NCBI GenBank assembly: GCA_002633005.1
Contig: NMRA01000352.1
Span: 402,356 to 466,355 of the forward strand
Length of the DNA stretch: 64,000 nucleotides
Source: Phoronis australis
Lineage: Eukaryota > Phoronida > Phoronidae
Direction of reading: 5' to 3'
Positions within the stretch are counted from its first letter, which is position 1, and every line of letters starts with the position of its first letter. The notes beneath the pieces were generated by a model. That model had not been told where the DNA came from. It worked only from the letters and a program-made list of their open reading frames with translations, and ran no database searches. Below, one piece after another: positions 23,101 to 32,308 of the stretch. The position numbers and the translations under genes were made by a program.

Positions 23101-24326
23101 ATACTATTTTTATTTAATGTTCCACATTTGCCTGATGAGCTATCAAAAAAAAGAATATATGATTTTCATAAAAGTACTAAAATACTAAAAAAGATGCACA
23201 GTAGAAAAACGAAATATTTTAGACAGCTGTAACTGTGCGTGTTTTTGACGTTCCATCTCGAGCCTTTGTAACAAATGAAATTTAACGATGTAAACTTAAT
23301 GATACCGTTGTTTTGCTATGAATATACCTTTGTAATGGCTAAATTTTACTAAAACATGGTCAGGTGACCCAGTTAAAGAAAGATTGGGATTAAAGTAAAA
23401 ATCAGAGTCTGCTGGCTTCATACTTTCAGAAAATATTACACTTTTACGAACTAATTTTCTATGCTTTTGTAGATATAAGGCTAAATGTACACAATTGTCA
23501 CTAAGGTTACGTATAACCGTACTAATTACTTTGAAAGCATATTTCCTTGGGGAAATTCTTACGTTTTACCGGAGGCACTGTTGAAGTACAGGGCACCGCC
23601 CTCGCTGCCAGGTACACACCTGGCGTCTGTGAAAATCACCTCACCGAAATCACCAGCAACGTTGCTAACAATTCCACGGCTAACAGAATTCAGAAAAGTC
23701 CTGCAACACACACTTCCAAAAGGTGTCGCTACTATTGAAACACTATCACCTTTACACAGGACTGCCTGTAAGACAGAACTCGTATCCACAACAACATGAC
23801 CTTTCACTTTGATTAGAAGCAATTGTGAAACCAATAACTGTGTTAGATTTTCGCAAAGGGTTGATTCAGTCTCCTCTGATTGTCCTACTTTATCATCAAC
23901 ATCTGAAAATTTCCACACATCTTTAGAATCGAATAGAGCTTTCAGAGTTGTATCGAATGCCTGGTTTTTAAACAAGCCTATGACTTCTCCGTCAATAATT
24001 TTCACTTGATTAGTTACATTCTGAGCATCACTACTAGAATGACAGGTTCTACTGACGAGGCAGTGAGAGGAGGTCATTGCTGCAGATTCCAACATGAAGG
24101 TAACTTCAATACAGGACAGCAACTTCTTTTCCATTTTCAACCCATCACGTCGTAGTCTTTGTGCAATATCTTTGCTCCTCAAAATATGATCCAATAACAC
24201 GAGTGCGCTCGTCACAGCCATGTTGGAATTCAGCAGAATACAACTGCTACTGGTAATGACAGCACGCGACCCTCGAACCCTGGAATGTAGTTCCACAACT
24301 CCTGTTTCTTTGACGGAGGTGGCCAT
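8056..24326 (-). CDS. TYSND1: peroxisomal trypsin-like processing protease, TYSND1 orthologue (9 coding exons)
   Basis: TYSND1 is the serine protease of the peroxisome matrix that trims newly imported beta-oxidation enzymes such as acyl-CoA oxidase, thiolase and SCP2. Nine exons join in phase to give 550 residues, against 566 in human as I recall it. The exons are 24326-23563, 22489-22335, 20043-19912, 19045-18890, 16002-15875, 14876-14788, 12144-12044, 9088-9011 and 8105-8056. The triad is His342 (TCRHV), Asp378 (NIDLAVLQ) and Ser455 (AGMSGGP); the His-Asp spacing of 36 equals the human one. The N-terminal half carries the family block PFGSVCCRTFLNSVSRGIVS and a degenerate GSEGG at 240-244. 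The last residues are SKL, a type 1 peroxisomal signal. The start is the ATG at 24326, with A at -3 and G at +4. All introns are GT-AG. An AG just upstream of the ATG suggests a spliced 5' leader. Introns carry several transposons. Confidence 0.95.
9011..9088 (-). CDS. TYSND1: TYSND1 exon 8
   Basis: Acceptor TTTCAG|ACGTTT and donor GAAG|GTACGA. Encodes VLSEKLNKLRQALEAKFEVW followed by NLTRE, aligning with the human C-terminal stretch that contains VRVVWRLQRP. Confidence 0.85.
9567..11298 (+). mobile_element. CTCF-like-motif element, copy B (near full length)
   Basis: Head AACAAGAGCAACGCGCGAAG followed by AAATGCACCCAC; tail AAATATGTGGGCGTATAAAA. Eleven CTCF-like motifs start at 9652, 9796, 9941, 10092, 10237, 10384, 10548, 10699, 10839, 11002 and 11125. 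Those at 9652, 10237, 10548 and 11002 match the 14-base core exactly. The element lies in intron 7 of the TYSND1-like gene, antisense to it. The short open frames inside it are not genes. Confidence 0.85.
11790..11995 (+). mobile_element. CAGGG-ended MITE, 3'-truncated copy
   Basis: Begins CAGGGCTTGGAATGACCAAT and shares its body (TTTTTTGTGTTGTAA; AAACTGGAAATCAAATAA) with copies at 36.1 and 42.6 kb. It lacks the terminal CAAGCCCTG. The CAGGG end suggests the hAT superfamily. Confidence 0.65.
12044..12144 (-). CDS. TYSND1: TYSND1 exon 7
   Basis: Acceptor GATAG|GGACAC and donor AAAG|GTAAAT. Encodes DTTAGATYPHVNMSIPMSVL, aligning with human TGATYPHLNFSIPITVL, which closes the protease fold. Confidence 0.92.
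12251..12650 (+). repeat. 20-bp tandem array, about 20 units
   Basis: Consensus unit CAATATTATTCAAGCTCGGC, repeated head to tail with point changes and one single-base slip near 12570. The array runs through the open frame at 12456-12800, which is therefore an artefact of repetition. It lies in intron 6 of the TYSND1-like gene. There are no spacers between units, so it is not a CRISPR array. Confidence 0.9.
12885..13966 (+). mobile_element. CTCF-like-motif element, copy C (diverged)
   Basis: The head AACAAGAGCATTGATATGCA leads into CACCCACC. Motifs occur near 13134, 13275, 13542, 13702 (exact 14/14 match) and 13798. The tail is rearranged: AAAATGCACCCACATAAC is followed by a degenerate end. 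It is in the same orientation as the other copies. Confidence 0.75.
14788..14876 (-). CDS. TYSND1: TYSND1 exon 6 (catalytic Ser)
   Basis: Acceptor TTTGAAG|AGTAGC and donor ACCAT|GTAAGT. Encodes SSCAVHAGMSGGPLVDEKG. The nucleophile Ser455 lies in the GMSGGP motif of trypsin-fold proteases. Confidence 0.95.
15875..16002 (-). CDS. TYSND1: TYSND1 exon 5
   Basis: Acceptor TTTGAAG|GTGACA and donor CAG|GTAACT. Encodes DRVYAVGFSLFDESKRLG through VTSGHVSKV to HWPVMVQ, matching the human stretch AVSVVGFGVFGQSCGPSVTSG. Confidence 0.92.
16292..17192. mobile_element. foldback DNA transposon with 8-bp target duplication
   Basis: Two arms of about 280 bp (16292-16570 and about 16912-17192) are near-perfect inverted copies, starting CTAGGCAATGACCATCGCC. 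Identical GCGCGCAC octamers flank the element at 16284-16291 and 17193-17200. An 8-bp duplication suggests a hAT-like non-autonomous element. It lies in intron 4 of the TYSND1-like gene. The 131-codon minus-strand frame at 16791-17186 is arm sequence. Confidence 0.8.
17897..18406. mobile_element. 510-bp non-autonomous hAT-like element with perfect 8-bp TSD
   Basis: Terminal inverted repeats follow CAGGCCTTTRTNCAG, and GGTAAAAT octamers at 17889-17896 and 18407-18414 are identical. An inner hairpin formed by GCGTCCAAATGGG and TTTGGACGCC lies near the right end. There is no transposase frame. It lies in intron 4 of the TYSND1-like gene. Confidence 0.88.
18655..18840 (+). mobile_element. tRNA-derived SINE-like copy
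   Basis: Contains a B-box-like GGGTTTGAGTCCC followed by a tail shared with a copy at 42.9 kb: GAGTCAGGTCTC, then CTCAGCT(C/T)GGTTT and GTGCAATGGG. The A-box half is poorly preserved. It lies between exons 4 and 5 of the TYSND1-like gene. Confidence 0.55.
18890..19045 (-). CDS. TYSND1: TYSND1 exon 4 (catalytic Asp)
   Basis: Acceptor TTGCAG|TTGGGT; the donor GAAG|GTTTTT is weak, but the phase and homology require it. Encodes the NIDLAVLQ block with the catalytic aspartate at residue 378, ending in LSPRDLHEG. Confidence 0.9.
19912..20043 (-). CDS. TYSND1: TYSND1 exon 3 (catalytic His)
   Basis: Acceptor TTCCAG|ATACTG and donor CTCAGG|GTACGT. Encodes SSWGSGILATDKLVLTCRHV, the start of the trypsin-like domain with the catalytic histidine at residue 342. 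Confidence 0.92.
20083..21831 (+). mobile_element. CTCF-like-motif element, copy D (best preserved)
   Basis: Head AACAAGAGCAACGCGGAGCC, then AATGCGCCCACG; tail rich in GGACGCCGGACG ending ATAATGTGGGC. CTCF-like motifs start at 20170, 20314, 20461, 20605, 20749, 20895, 21039, 21184, 21329, 21490 and 21634. The spacings are 144, 147, 144, 144, 146, 144, 145, 145, 161 and 144. Three monomer types alternate, recognisable by GATGGCGC/GGTGGCGC, GGGGGCAC and GGAGGCGC, giving a higher-order unit of about 435 bp. The element lies in intron 2 of the TYSND1-like gene, antisense to it. Confidence 0.9.
22335..22489 (-). CDS. TYSND1: TYSND1 exon 2
   Basis: Acceptor TTTCAG|GGGATT and donor CCCT|GTAGGG. Encodes GLAGMVIAPFCWKNKEWIG and onward, which aligns with the human segment around VVAPLCWKAGEWVG. 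It is too short to stand out as an open frame and was found by homology and phase. Confidence 0.9.
23563..24326 (-). CDS. TYSND1: TYSND1 exon 1 (residues 1-254)
   Basis: Starts MATSVKETGVVELHSRV and ends with donor AAAAC|GTAAGA. It encodes the non-catalytic N-terminal domain with the conserved family words VSIVATPFGSVCCRTFLN and TDARCVPGSEGGALY. The frame is open for 29 more codons upstream, but that part contains no conserved residues and includes a likely acceptor (TTTTAG), so the internal ATG was chosen. Confidence 0.9.
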
Positions 24327-26446
24327 GATTCTTAAAATATTCCTAAAATCAAAGTATTGATATGCAATTACTAACTGGTGTCTAAAAACCAGTGACACTT
24401 TAATGACATGCATACACTACACCTTTTGAGAATTCCTTTTCAACAGGTGTAAACAATTCCATTGCAGCTGTATATGCCTCATAATTCCACCCACAATCTT
24501 TTGAACCTCAGGCCCAGACCAGCAGACATCAAACGTTGAAATCTCAGTGCACATACCCTTCAACACACACAGCAAAAATGATCAATTGAATGCACGCATT
24601 ATACGACGACCAACCTTCGGTTGTGGGTATGATGACTGCATGTCCGTGACTGGGGTCTACCGGATGGTATCTGTTTACCACATTTGATCAAGTTCAAATC
24701 TGTACTCAAAATCTCCAGTTCTTATTGAATAATTTAAATTTTTTAAATTTCTAGTTTGTAGCTTGGTTATAGGGGTCATGTAGACAGGTCTCCCATCTGT
24801 GCTGCTTCCTCGCGTGGAAGACAGATGAACTTCCCACAATTCTTTGTAAATATCAGGAATAATTTCGAGTTTGATTTTGAGTTCTGAGCTTAGACCCCGT
24901 GCATTGAAAATGACTTCTTATAGCAACTCCCAACCACTGGAGCTTAATTATTTAGCCAGCATTGAGCAGGGGGTGGTTTGAATTTCTGGAACGGTGGATC
25001 TTTGATATTTCGCAAAGGCTGACACTGTAGCTTTCAGTAAGGCCCTAGACGCAGCTTAATTAGGGGGAAGGGAAATCTGTTTACACAACAATGACTCTCA
25101 GCTCTATGTTCCTGAGATGAGATGGAAATGATAATGCTGTGAAGTGTGACGGTTGCTCGTAAAGAATGGGACACAAATTTGGTTATATGTAGTATGATCC
25201 AGAAAGAGAACGTTCTCGTGTTACCTTCCGCCAAACTTTCAAATCAGGCGTGCTTAAATACATACTCAGACAGAATTTTTTAGTATGAGAATGACTTGAC
25301 AGAATTTTTACCTGGTTGTATTTTTGCATGTTAATTACATTGCTGGAAATGAGAACAGCCCACTACTTTAAAGGTTCACTGCTCCGAAAATATCTAAAAT
25401 TTCGAACTCAGGTTTCACTTTTGCATGCAAATGTAAATGATACTTCAGTTATTAGAGTGGTGTACCATACCCAATTCAATGTCCAGGTACTATTGATTTC
25501 ATGCGCATACGAAATTGTCTGCATGTCTTACGAATACGGAAAACTAAGTAAAAAGTTCTTGCATTTTTAAAAGGATACCAAACTCTGATTTGGCCTATTG
25601 ACAGATACTAAAATGACTTTCTCATCCAGTTCTCTGAAACAAAATAATACCCTGTAACCATTGACAACCCTCAAAAGTTTGCTGAAAAAATTGAAAACTC
25701 CTTTCAAAGTTTGCTAAATGGGCAAGTGTGATTTGGGCAATGATAACATCGGCAATAATGGTGTAGCAACCATGCACGTTCAATGCCAACGAATGATGTA
25801 AAGCCTCCTCTAATCGTCTGCACGATCCTGTCATCTGCGCCAACACCACTAGGGCAAAGTTGGGCCTTAGGGCCGGGTAGGACCCGATGATTACGTGAAG
25901 CGCTTCGAATCACAAGCAAATTCTTCTAACTTAGTTATAATTGTAGTTAGATGCATGAGTACCTGCAACAATTTTGTTGTTGTTGTCCATCTACATCTTA
26001 TCTCTAACGGACAGTTTGAGGCTGAACCTTTTCCATGGCGGGGGGTTCGATCGAACCCCCAGACCCCCCTGGCTACGGGCTTGTCATTTACTATGCAACA
26101 AAGAAGGGTGTGTATATATATTTCTTGGTCTCCAGCTGTATTGCAATCTACCGGAAGTCAAGCTATGTTGTCCATCTCTGCCACACACGACACTTAATCA
26201 ACCAGTTCTGCGATTGGATGTTGGCTCATCAATTGGGGTTATCCATTGACAGTGAGTTTGATCCAGACAGCAACCAGTCACAGGACGGAGGAAATTGATT
26301 GACAGTCCTGAGCATGACATACTGGTGAGATGGACAACCCTTGGAGACCTCTGGTAGATAGCTATCAGCTGGAAAGCAAGAAGTAAGTACACCCCCTTTA
26401 AAGGAGAATGCCACTCATACACGGTTGATCTTACCTCGCCGAGAGG

Positions 26447-26623
26447 TGTCGCGTTAACCAGTGAGGAAGGTGAGAAACGACACAGCGACGTCAGTGGTTC
26501 TTCTGCAGAGTGAGTGCCGCTATAGTGTAGTGTATCATTCCTGTTTCTACGAACTATGAAGCTGTCAGGAAAGCAGGTATATCGTTTTTTTCGTTTTCCT
26601 CGAGAGCCCATATTGCTTTGAAA
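26447..26623 (-). other. unassigned open frame ending in a strong donor site
   Basis: A minus-strand frame beginning MGSRGKRKKRYTCFPDSFIV runs about 59 codons to CTCGGCGAG|GTAAGA, a good splice donor. The start is rich in lysine and arginine. I do not recognise the protein and found no convincing partner exon before 24.4 kb. It could be a first exon, a remnant linked to the adjacent P2X7-like fragment, or chance. Confidence 0.25.
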
Positions 26624-26904
26624 GTGTGAAAAGTATACCATTAATACCAAGTATGAGGCCGTGAAACGTCTCTGTGTCTGTCAGTGGGGCCGGCATTTCG
26701 TCGACAGTGATTTCACTGACGATCGAATGCTGGCTTACTAAACAGCTAATGCCAGGGCAGAAAAAGAGACTGAGGCTGAAGACAGATGTTGTGCCTAGTG
26801 TGTTAGCGTTCGGCAGGCAAGAGGCAAATGCGGATCGGTTGTTGATCAGTTTTTTCTTATGGAGAATGGTAGTTAGCCTTGAAAACAAATAATAACAATG
26901 AATT

Positions 26905-27290
26905 CAAGGCATGAGAACACATAAAACCTGTTTGATAACTGACTCGTTCGTCAGGCTTCTGTTTGGTCCTGGGTGTAGGAAGTTTTTGCCAGTTCTTTTT
27001 CCCAACCCGAAAAATGTCATAATCAGACCTCTGTTCAGATGCGATGCAAAATCAGGATGGTCCGTGAGACACATCTGTGCTTCTCCAAGAAGGCATTTCA
27101 CTTGTGGAATTTCGTGGCAGCAACCGTTAGTCGTTTCCATTATCGTGCAGTTAGCGCACTAACACCATGACAAGTCATTCAAACAGTTTTCGGAACTATC
27201 AATGGGTTCCGCGTGCACGTTCATGGCGCCTCTCTAGCATTTCTTGATCATTGTATTCCGGTTCGAACTGATACCCTGTGAAATCTAATA
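26905..27290 (-). pseudogene. broken P2X7-type cysteine-rich (P2RX7_C-like) domain
   Basis: Read on the minus strand, GYQFEPEYNDQEMLERR is followed, after a frame change near 27195, by a block of the form LSWC-stop-CANCTIM. It continues as GCCHEIPQVKCLL with CLTDHPDFASHLNRG after it. This matches the pattern WCxCxxCxxM...CCxEI...CITxHPxF of the zinc-binding P2X7 C-terminal domain. That domain occurs in many invertebrate proteins, often in multiple copies. The in-frame TAG between the first two cysteines and the frameshift indicate decay. A possible acceptor TTTCACAG precedes the YQFEPEY block. Confidence 0.65.
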
Positions 27291-28369
27291 TCGACCTGTA
27301 AAATCTTCATAGCATGAGGACTCGCCTAAGCCGGGAATGCGAGATGCCACTTCGACTTTTATTATTGTGTGCTCTGTTTCAAAATGAATTATTCTCACCC
27401 TAACCAATGCTTATATAACTGAAACTGAAACACAGTCTGTCTCATTAGATACATTTTTTAAAATTCAGTTACTGTGTTTGCTGACAGATAGCTGTTGTGA
27501 AACAATAACACGATTTTATATTCTATTGTCAGATTTTAGGGGAATCTTTATTTAGATATGCATATACACCTTTATTTAGGTATTATACATTATTGGAATC
27601 ACTGGTACAGTACAACTTTTGCCTTGACGGTTCTGTAGAAGAGTAGCCTTTCTTCGCTGCCCCCCACAAGCTAGTAAGTACGTCGCAAGTTTCATGGCTA
27701 ATTCATCAAAATAATCACATGCAATAATTTCTTTGGCTAAGATAGTCTTTTCGTGACTGGAAGTTTAGTTTCCAACATCGGCTGGTTTATGTTCGCGATG
27801 TCTTCAGAACAGCCGCGACCGGCCTGGCCGCGATCGGGTTCCGAGCCACTGGCATGATAACAAGTGTCTTGTGTTTAGAACTGAAAAAACATCGTAAGTC
27901 TAAAATTACAACACACAGCTATGGTCTCCTGTCTGTATTTCAAGTCACCGAATAGACCCCAAACTCCCGCGACCGACCTTGGTAAATTTTCCGGCTACCG
28001 AACTTTTGGTACGTTCAAATACCTATAAATCTGTAACAGTGAAATAAAACAACACATTTGTTCGATAACTCGATGCATTTGTAAGGGATTTACATCAAAT
28101 TTTGATGATTTATTGGTGTAAAACGATGAGTTCAAGCGATAAACAGACACCAGTAAGCGTGTTGTGAACTGCTGAGCAGACTGCGTTCGAACCTCTGACG
28201 TCATTGGTTAATCAACACCTCAGTCTGCCGTCAGGAGTCAGGTAAAAGAACTGTATTTGCTGTTATCGAGTGGAACTACATGATCTAAACTGATATTTTT
28301 TGACTGGCATTCTCCTTTAATACACAGAATCCATGGCTTCCATGCAGCTGAGCATGAGCAGCATGTAGC

Positions 28370-28432
28370 CACAGGCGTCCTCAGCTTCTGATACACTACA
28401 TTGGGGACGATCAGAAGCTGAGGACGCCTGTG
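28370..28432. mobile_element. 63-bp minimal inverted-repeat element with perfect 8-bp TSD
   Basis: Starts CACAGGCGTCCTCAGCTTCT and ends in its reverse complement; only about 20 bases separate the arms. Identical CATGTAGC octamers flank it (28362-28369 and 28433-28440). The ends are those of the 697-bp foldback at 59721, so it looks like an internal deletion product that still moved. Confidence 0.88.
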
Positions 28433-28489
28433 CATGTAGCTTAGGAATTACATCGCCCTAGATGCCGCAGGAACCGAGCCGAGATTACC

Positions 28490-28560
28490 AGACCCGGGGA
28501 TCGACCAGCGGCCCCCATAAAACCGGCAAGCGTGCTAACTATTCTGCTAACAGGCGTTAG
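28490..28560 (-). mobile_element. tRNA-like promoter region, probable SINE head
   Basis: The minus strand reads TAGCAGAATAGTTAGCACGC (A-box-like) and, about 25 bases on, GGTCGATCCC (B-box-like). The spacing suits a tRNA. A full cloverleaf with paired acceptor arms is not evident, so a tRNA-derived SINE is more likely than a functional tRNA. Confidence 0.4.
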
Positions 28561-28569
28561 CGAGTAGCT

Positions 28570-30060
28570 AACAGAGGCTCATGTGATTCACCGGAAGCAC
28601 ATCTACAACACTGCCAATCCCATTGCACTCTACGGAGATCTGTAACAAAATAGTTAAGTTAGTAAAGTGAAAACTGAGCACTTGATTTATGCCATCAGTG
28701 AAAGCCTCGATCGTCCTATGTTCATTGTTTATAATAAATCTTAGAATTTGTAAATCTACTCTGTTCCATTTGCAGAACTGCATCAATGTGTGCTATCGAT
28801 TGACCTCTTCTTACCGATGCAATATCACTGTTTTTCTACGGAATCGGTCGTTGATGTTTTGCGGTGTCCGCCATGTTGACAGCATGAACTTCATACGCTG
28901 ACCTTTGACTCCAGCAGGCCAAAATAGAGTTCTACGCTAGGACTTTGCTGAAAAACGAAACTTCGCCAAAACCTAACAAAATCACGTGTTCTCATTCAAA
29001 ACACATGACAATATCTTGCGAAGTTTTGCTTTTCATTGAGGTCGTAGCATTACTGAAAACTACCTGTTCATTTGACTTTTTTCATTTGATTTGTGTCAAC
29101 CATTAAATGTAGGCTACCTTAATTATCATAGTTTCCCCCGTTATTGCACCGGTGGTTTATATTGTAATCCCTAGGTATTTGTCCCCTGTACATGTACGCA
29201 TTTTACATAGATTTTGTTGATATTCAACACAGGTTGATGTTTCGCTCATGTAAACTGTTGAAATGAATAAGTTATTTTTGACTAACCACTGACATGAGGG
29301 TGGCTTCCATTTAAGTGTCCCCCTTAGGCTTCAGTAGCCTTTCGAAAGACTCCTTGTCTTGTTTTGATATTTCTAAAGTAATCAATGACTATAGGCTATA
29401 TACATAGTAGTCTTAAAACCTTAGTTTTGTTGTTTACCTTTGGCTAGTACTACAAGTCCCACTCTTGTCACGCGCTTATTCATGAGTAGACGGCTAATCA
29501 AGGTCCATATTCGAGAGTTGACTGTGTTACGGCTTAAAATAAATTGTTTTGGTCACTTACCAAATGCCAACTGAATCTCATATGCAAAAAAAAAATGTTT
29601 AGCTGTGCAAATTAAAAAAGAATCATCAAAATCGAACAATGTTTGAGACTGTTTTTGTCTATGAATTTCATGCGTTTTTAGCGTTACGAGTGGCCATTTT
29701 GAAATTTATAATTTTCAACTGTCAACAATAGAAAAGAAATTTATTTTATTAAGTAAGCAATTGCTTAGATATGACTGGGAATAACTTGAGTCACTTTCAG
29801 AATCACTTAGACAAAGTTGTGCTGAATCATTGAGAAATGGTAGGGTTCATCATGAAACAGGCACTAGTTACGAAATTTGTAAATTCTGTGTTTCAAACCC
29901 TCACCTACTGTAAAGAAGGTTGAAAATTGAAGTTCACACTTTGTAGCAAAAAAGAACTGCAGAATATGTTAGCCTAGGCAACACAGCAAATTATTCAATA
30001 TCTAAACAAACCAAAAATTTGGATAGTGACTGACTTCTGCTATGTTGAAAATGGGCCAAA
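28570..30060. other. no gene recognised
   Basis: AT-rich intergenic sequence between the P2X7-like fragment and the GTACGTAC repeat cluster. The short frames at 28568-28901 overlap on both strands and have no motif. Confidence 0.35.
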
Positions 30061-30074
30061 AAGGCTAACAAAAT

Positions 30075-31283
30075 GTAGTGTACGTACCCCCGGAATTCAA
30101 TAACACAAATGCTTATTGCAAATGAAATTATTGCCTTTTAAATGACAACATGGTGCTTAGTATTATCACCAAAGAAAAATAAATGGCCATACAACGTTAT
30201 GTTCCCAAGTGATGCAGAATTCATGATGTAGCCATGTACCCCCTTTTGTAGTGTACGTACCGGCCCCCATGTTTACAAATGCCATGAAACTAAAATATCA
30301 CTTGGTAAGTGAGCAACGTGATCATAGACAGTTTCCTTCCTTAAAAATGTTAGGTTAAAAGAGTGTTTATTTGAGTGAAATATTAGCATTTTTGTAGTGT
30401 ACGTACCCCCATATTTTAATTTATGCCTATTTTCAAAGTATGGCAGATATGCACATGAATGCTGTGCTTTTATTTTTTCTCTTTGAACAGATTTATTAAA
30501 TCAACTAACTCTCAGTAGATTCTTAGTATTTAGTTACAAACCTGACATGTCATTGAAATGTAGTCGGTACGTACCCCTGTGTAGTGTACGTACCCCCATG
30601 TGAAAAAATACCATGAAACAAAAATATTATACGGTAAGTATGCAACACTTGTCACAGACAGTTTCCCTCCGTTAAAATGCTAGGTTATAAGGGTGTTAAT
30701 TACAAATGTTTTGAGGGAAATATTTAGCATTTGTGTAGTGTACGTACCCCTATATTTTAGCATGTGCCTGTTTTCAAAGAATGACAGACAGATATACACA
30801 TTTATGCTCTGGTACTTTTTATTTGTTCTCTTTGAATAGATTTGGTAAATGAACTAACTCTCAGTAGATTTTAAGTATTTTTTTATAAACCTGACAAGTC
30901 ATTGAAATATAGTGTACGTTCCCCTGTGTAGTGTACGTACCTCCAACCTCTGTGCTATAAAGTATTGCCCACAAGTTAGTATTTTTACACACTGCTGTTC
31001 ACATGCACAATACTGATATTTCCACTATGCATCCAGTTTGACAAAAACAATGGACATTATTAAATATGTGGGCAATAAAATGCCACACAGGACTTGGCTA
31101 GTAACATCCTAGAAGACACGTCATGTGGCAACTAATGTTGCTGAGACAGGTTCTCTCTCTCTCTCTCAAGACAACTTGCAACAAAACAACTAGTAGAGGC
31201 AGCACAAAACTCGAGATCATCCCATACATTTGTAACTTAGTCAAAAATTGACGTTGATTGACTGTGCGTAGTGTACGTACCCC
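30075..31283 (+). repeat. GTAGTGTACGTACCCC repeat cluster with a 340-bp tandem duplication
   Basis: The word GTAGTGTACGTACCCC or a close variant occurs at 30075, 30248, 30394, 30560, 30581, 30735, 30909, 30928 and 31268. Each contains the palindrome GTACGTAC or a one-base variant. The block 30248-30580 is duplicated as 30581-30927 with intervening sequence conserved, including AACTAACTCTCAGTAGATT. There is no coding frame. Confidence 0.8.
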
Positions 31284-31559
31284 CCAACCAGTACCATTTT
31301 TACTGTTTACAAGTTGACCACTGGATCTAGCATTGCTTTAACTATTTTGACCAACTGATTCGTGTGACTAGACAAATAGCACCAATAAAGTTTTTGGAAA
31401 AAGTAGTTACTTGTCATTTTCTTTTTGTAAGAATCGTATTGCAAGAGAAGAAGTTCTCATTATACTGTGTTAAGATATGCAATGTATCATCATCTAGAAC
31501 AACTGACTTGATCAGCACGGTAGTAATCACTTTGGTATATGATACGTAGGGAACCGCTC

Positions 31560-31579
31560 CCCCCCCCCANCCCCCCCCT
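31560..31579. other. poly-C tract with an unresolved base
   Basis: A run of C interrupted by one N at 31569. It marks an assembly or sequencing uncertainty in a homopolymer; a similar tract with N occurs at about 58370-58396. Confidence 0.9.
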
Positions 31580-32308
31580 TGGCTGCCGCAAAAAATAAAA
31601 CAGTAAGAGTGTGGGAAATGTTGAGTTTATTAATTAACCCCTGTAATTAAAATTATGCGGGTGAAAAAAGATATAAATGTGTGCAGCTTTAGTGTTGGGG
31701 GCTACCGGCAGAAGCGCTGCGCACTACGACTCCGTTTCCGTCGTCTGCTCCACTGTGCAATGAAGAAAATTTACTTCATTTTTTAAAGAAAATGGAACCC
31801 GAGTGACGATGAAAAAACAGAAGCTGCTGGTAAGATGTGAATTTTAATCGAAGCCTGAGTGAATTACTCAGAAACTCGCAATACTCTCTTTGTCAAACCT
31901 TATCTTAAGACAATTCCCAAAGCAATCCAGTCATTATTGCCAACACGAAAAACGGATTTTGTTTGGTGTTTGGGCATTTGAAGACTATTTTAAATACGAC
32001 AAATTTGTTAAGAATTGATGGCACAAAATATAAAACGTGTAATAAGCATTACAAAAAGAAGTAGGTTTCGAGCGCAAACGCTGTGGACCATAAACAAGTA
32101 GATCTCTTAGTATGAGATTAGTGGTTAAATCGTGGTGGTGTGGCGGTAACGCACGCGCGCTCTATCTGCCAGGTAGTGAGTTTAAGTCTTTGGTACTTGC
32201 AGGTTTTCCTGTTTGACACGTTCTCCGTGCTTTTTTGCCTTTTTTCTTGGATAACACTTCAGGAATTGAAGAAAATGCCTGATTTTTAGAGGTAAAAACA
32301 AAAAAATT

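Noticed and set aside
24327-24413. Upstream extension of TYSND1 exon 1 by 29 codons
   Set aside because: The added residues are unlike the family, contain a likely splice acceptor, and the internal ATG has a good context.
25704-25919. Similarity between minus-strand frames at 25.7-25.9 kb and 56.3-56.5 kb (both read RG.FTS...AW)
   Set aside because: The nucleotide match is short and patchy; I cannot distinguish a shared old repeat from chance.
28490-28560. Functional tRNA gene
   Set aside because: Box-like sequences are present but a complete cloverleaf with paired acceptor arms could not be drawn.
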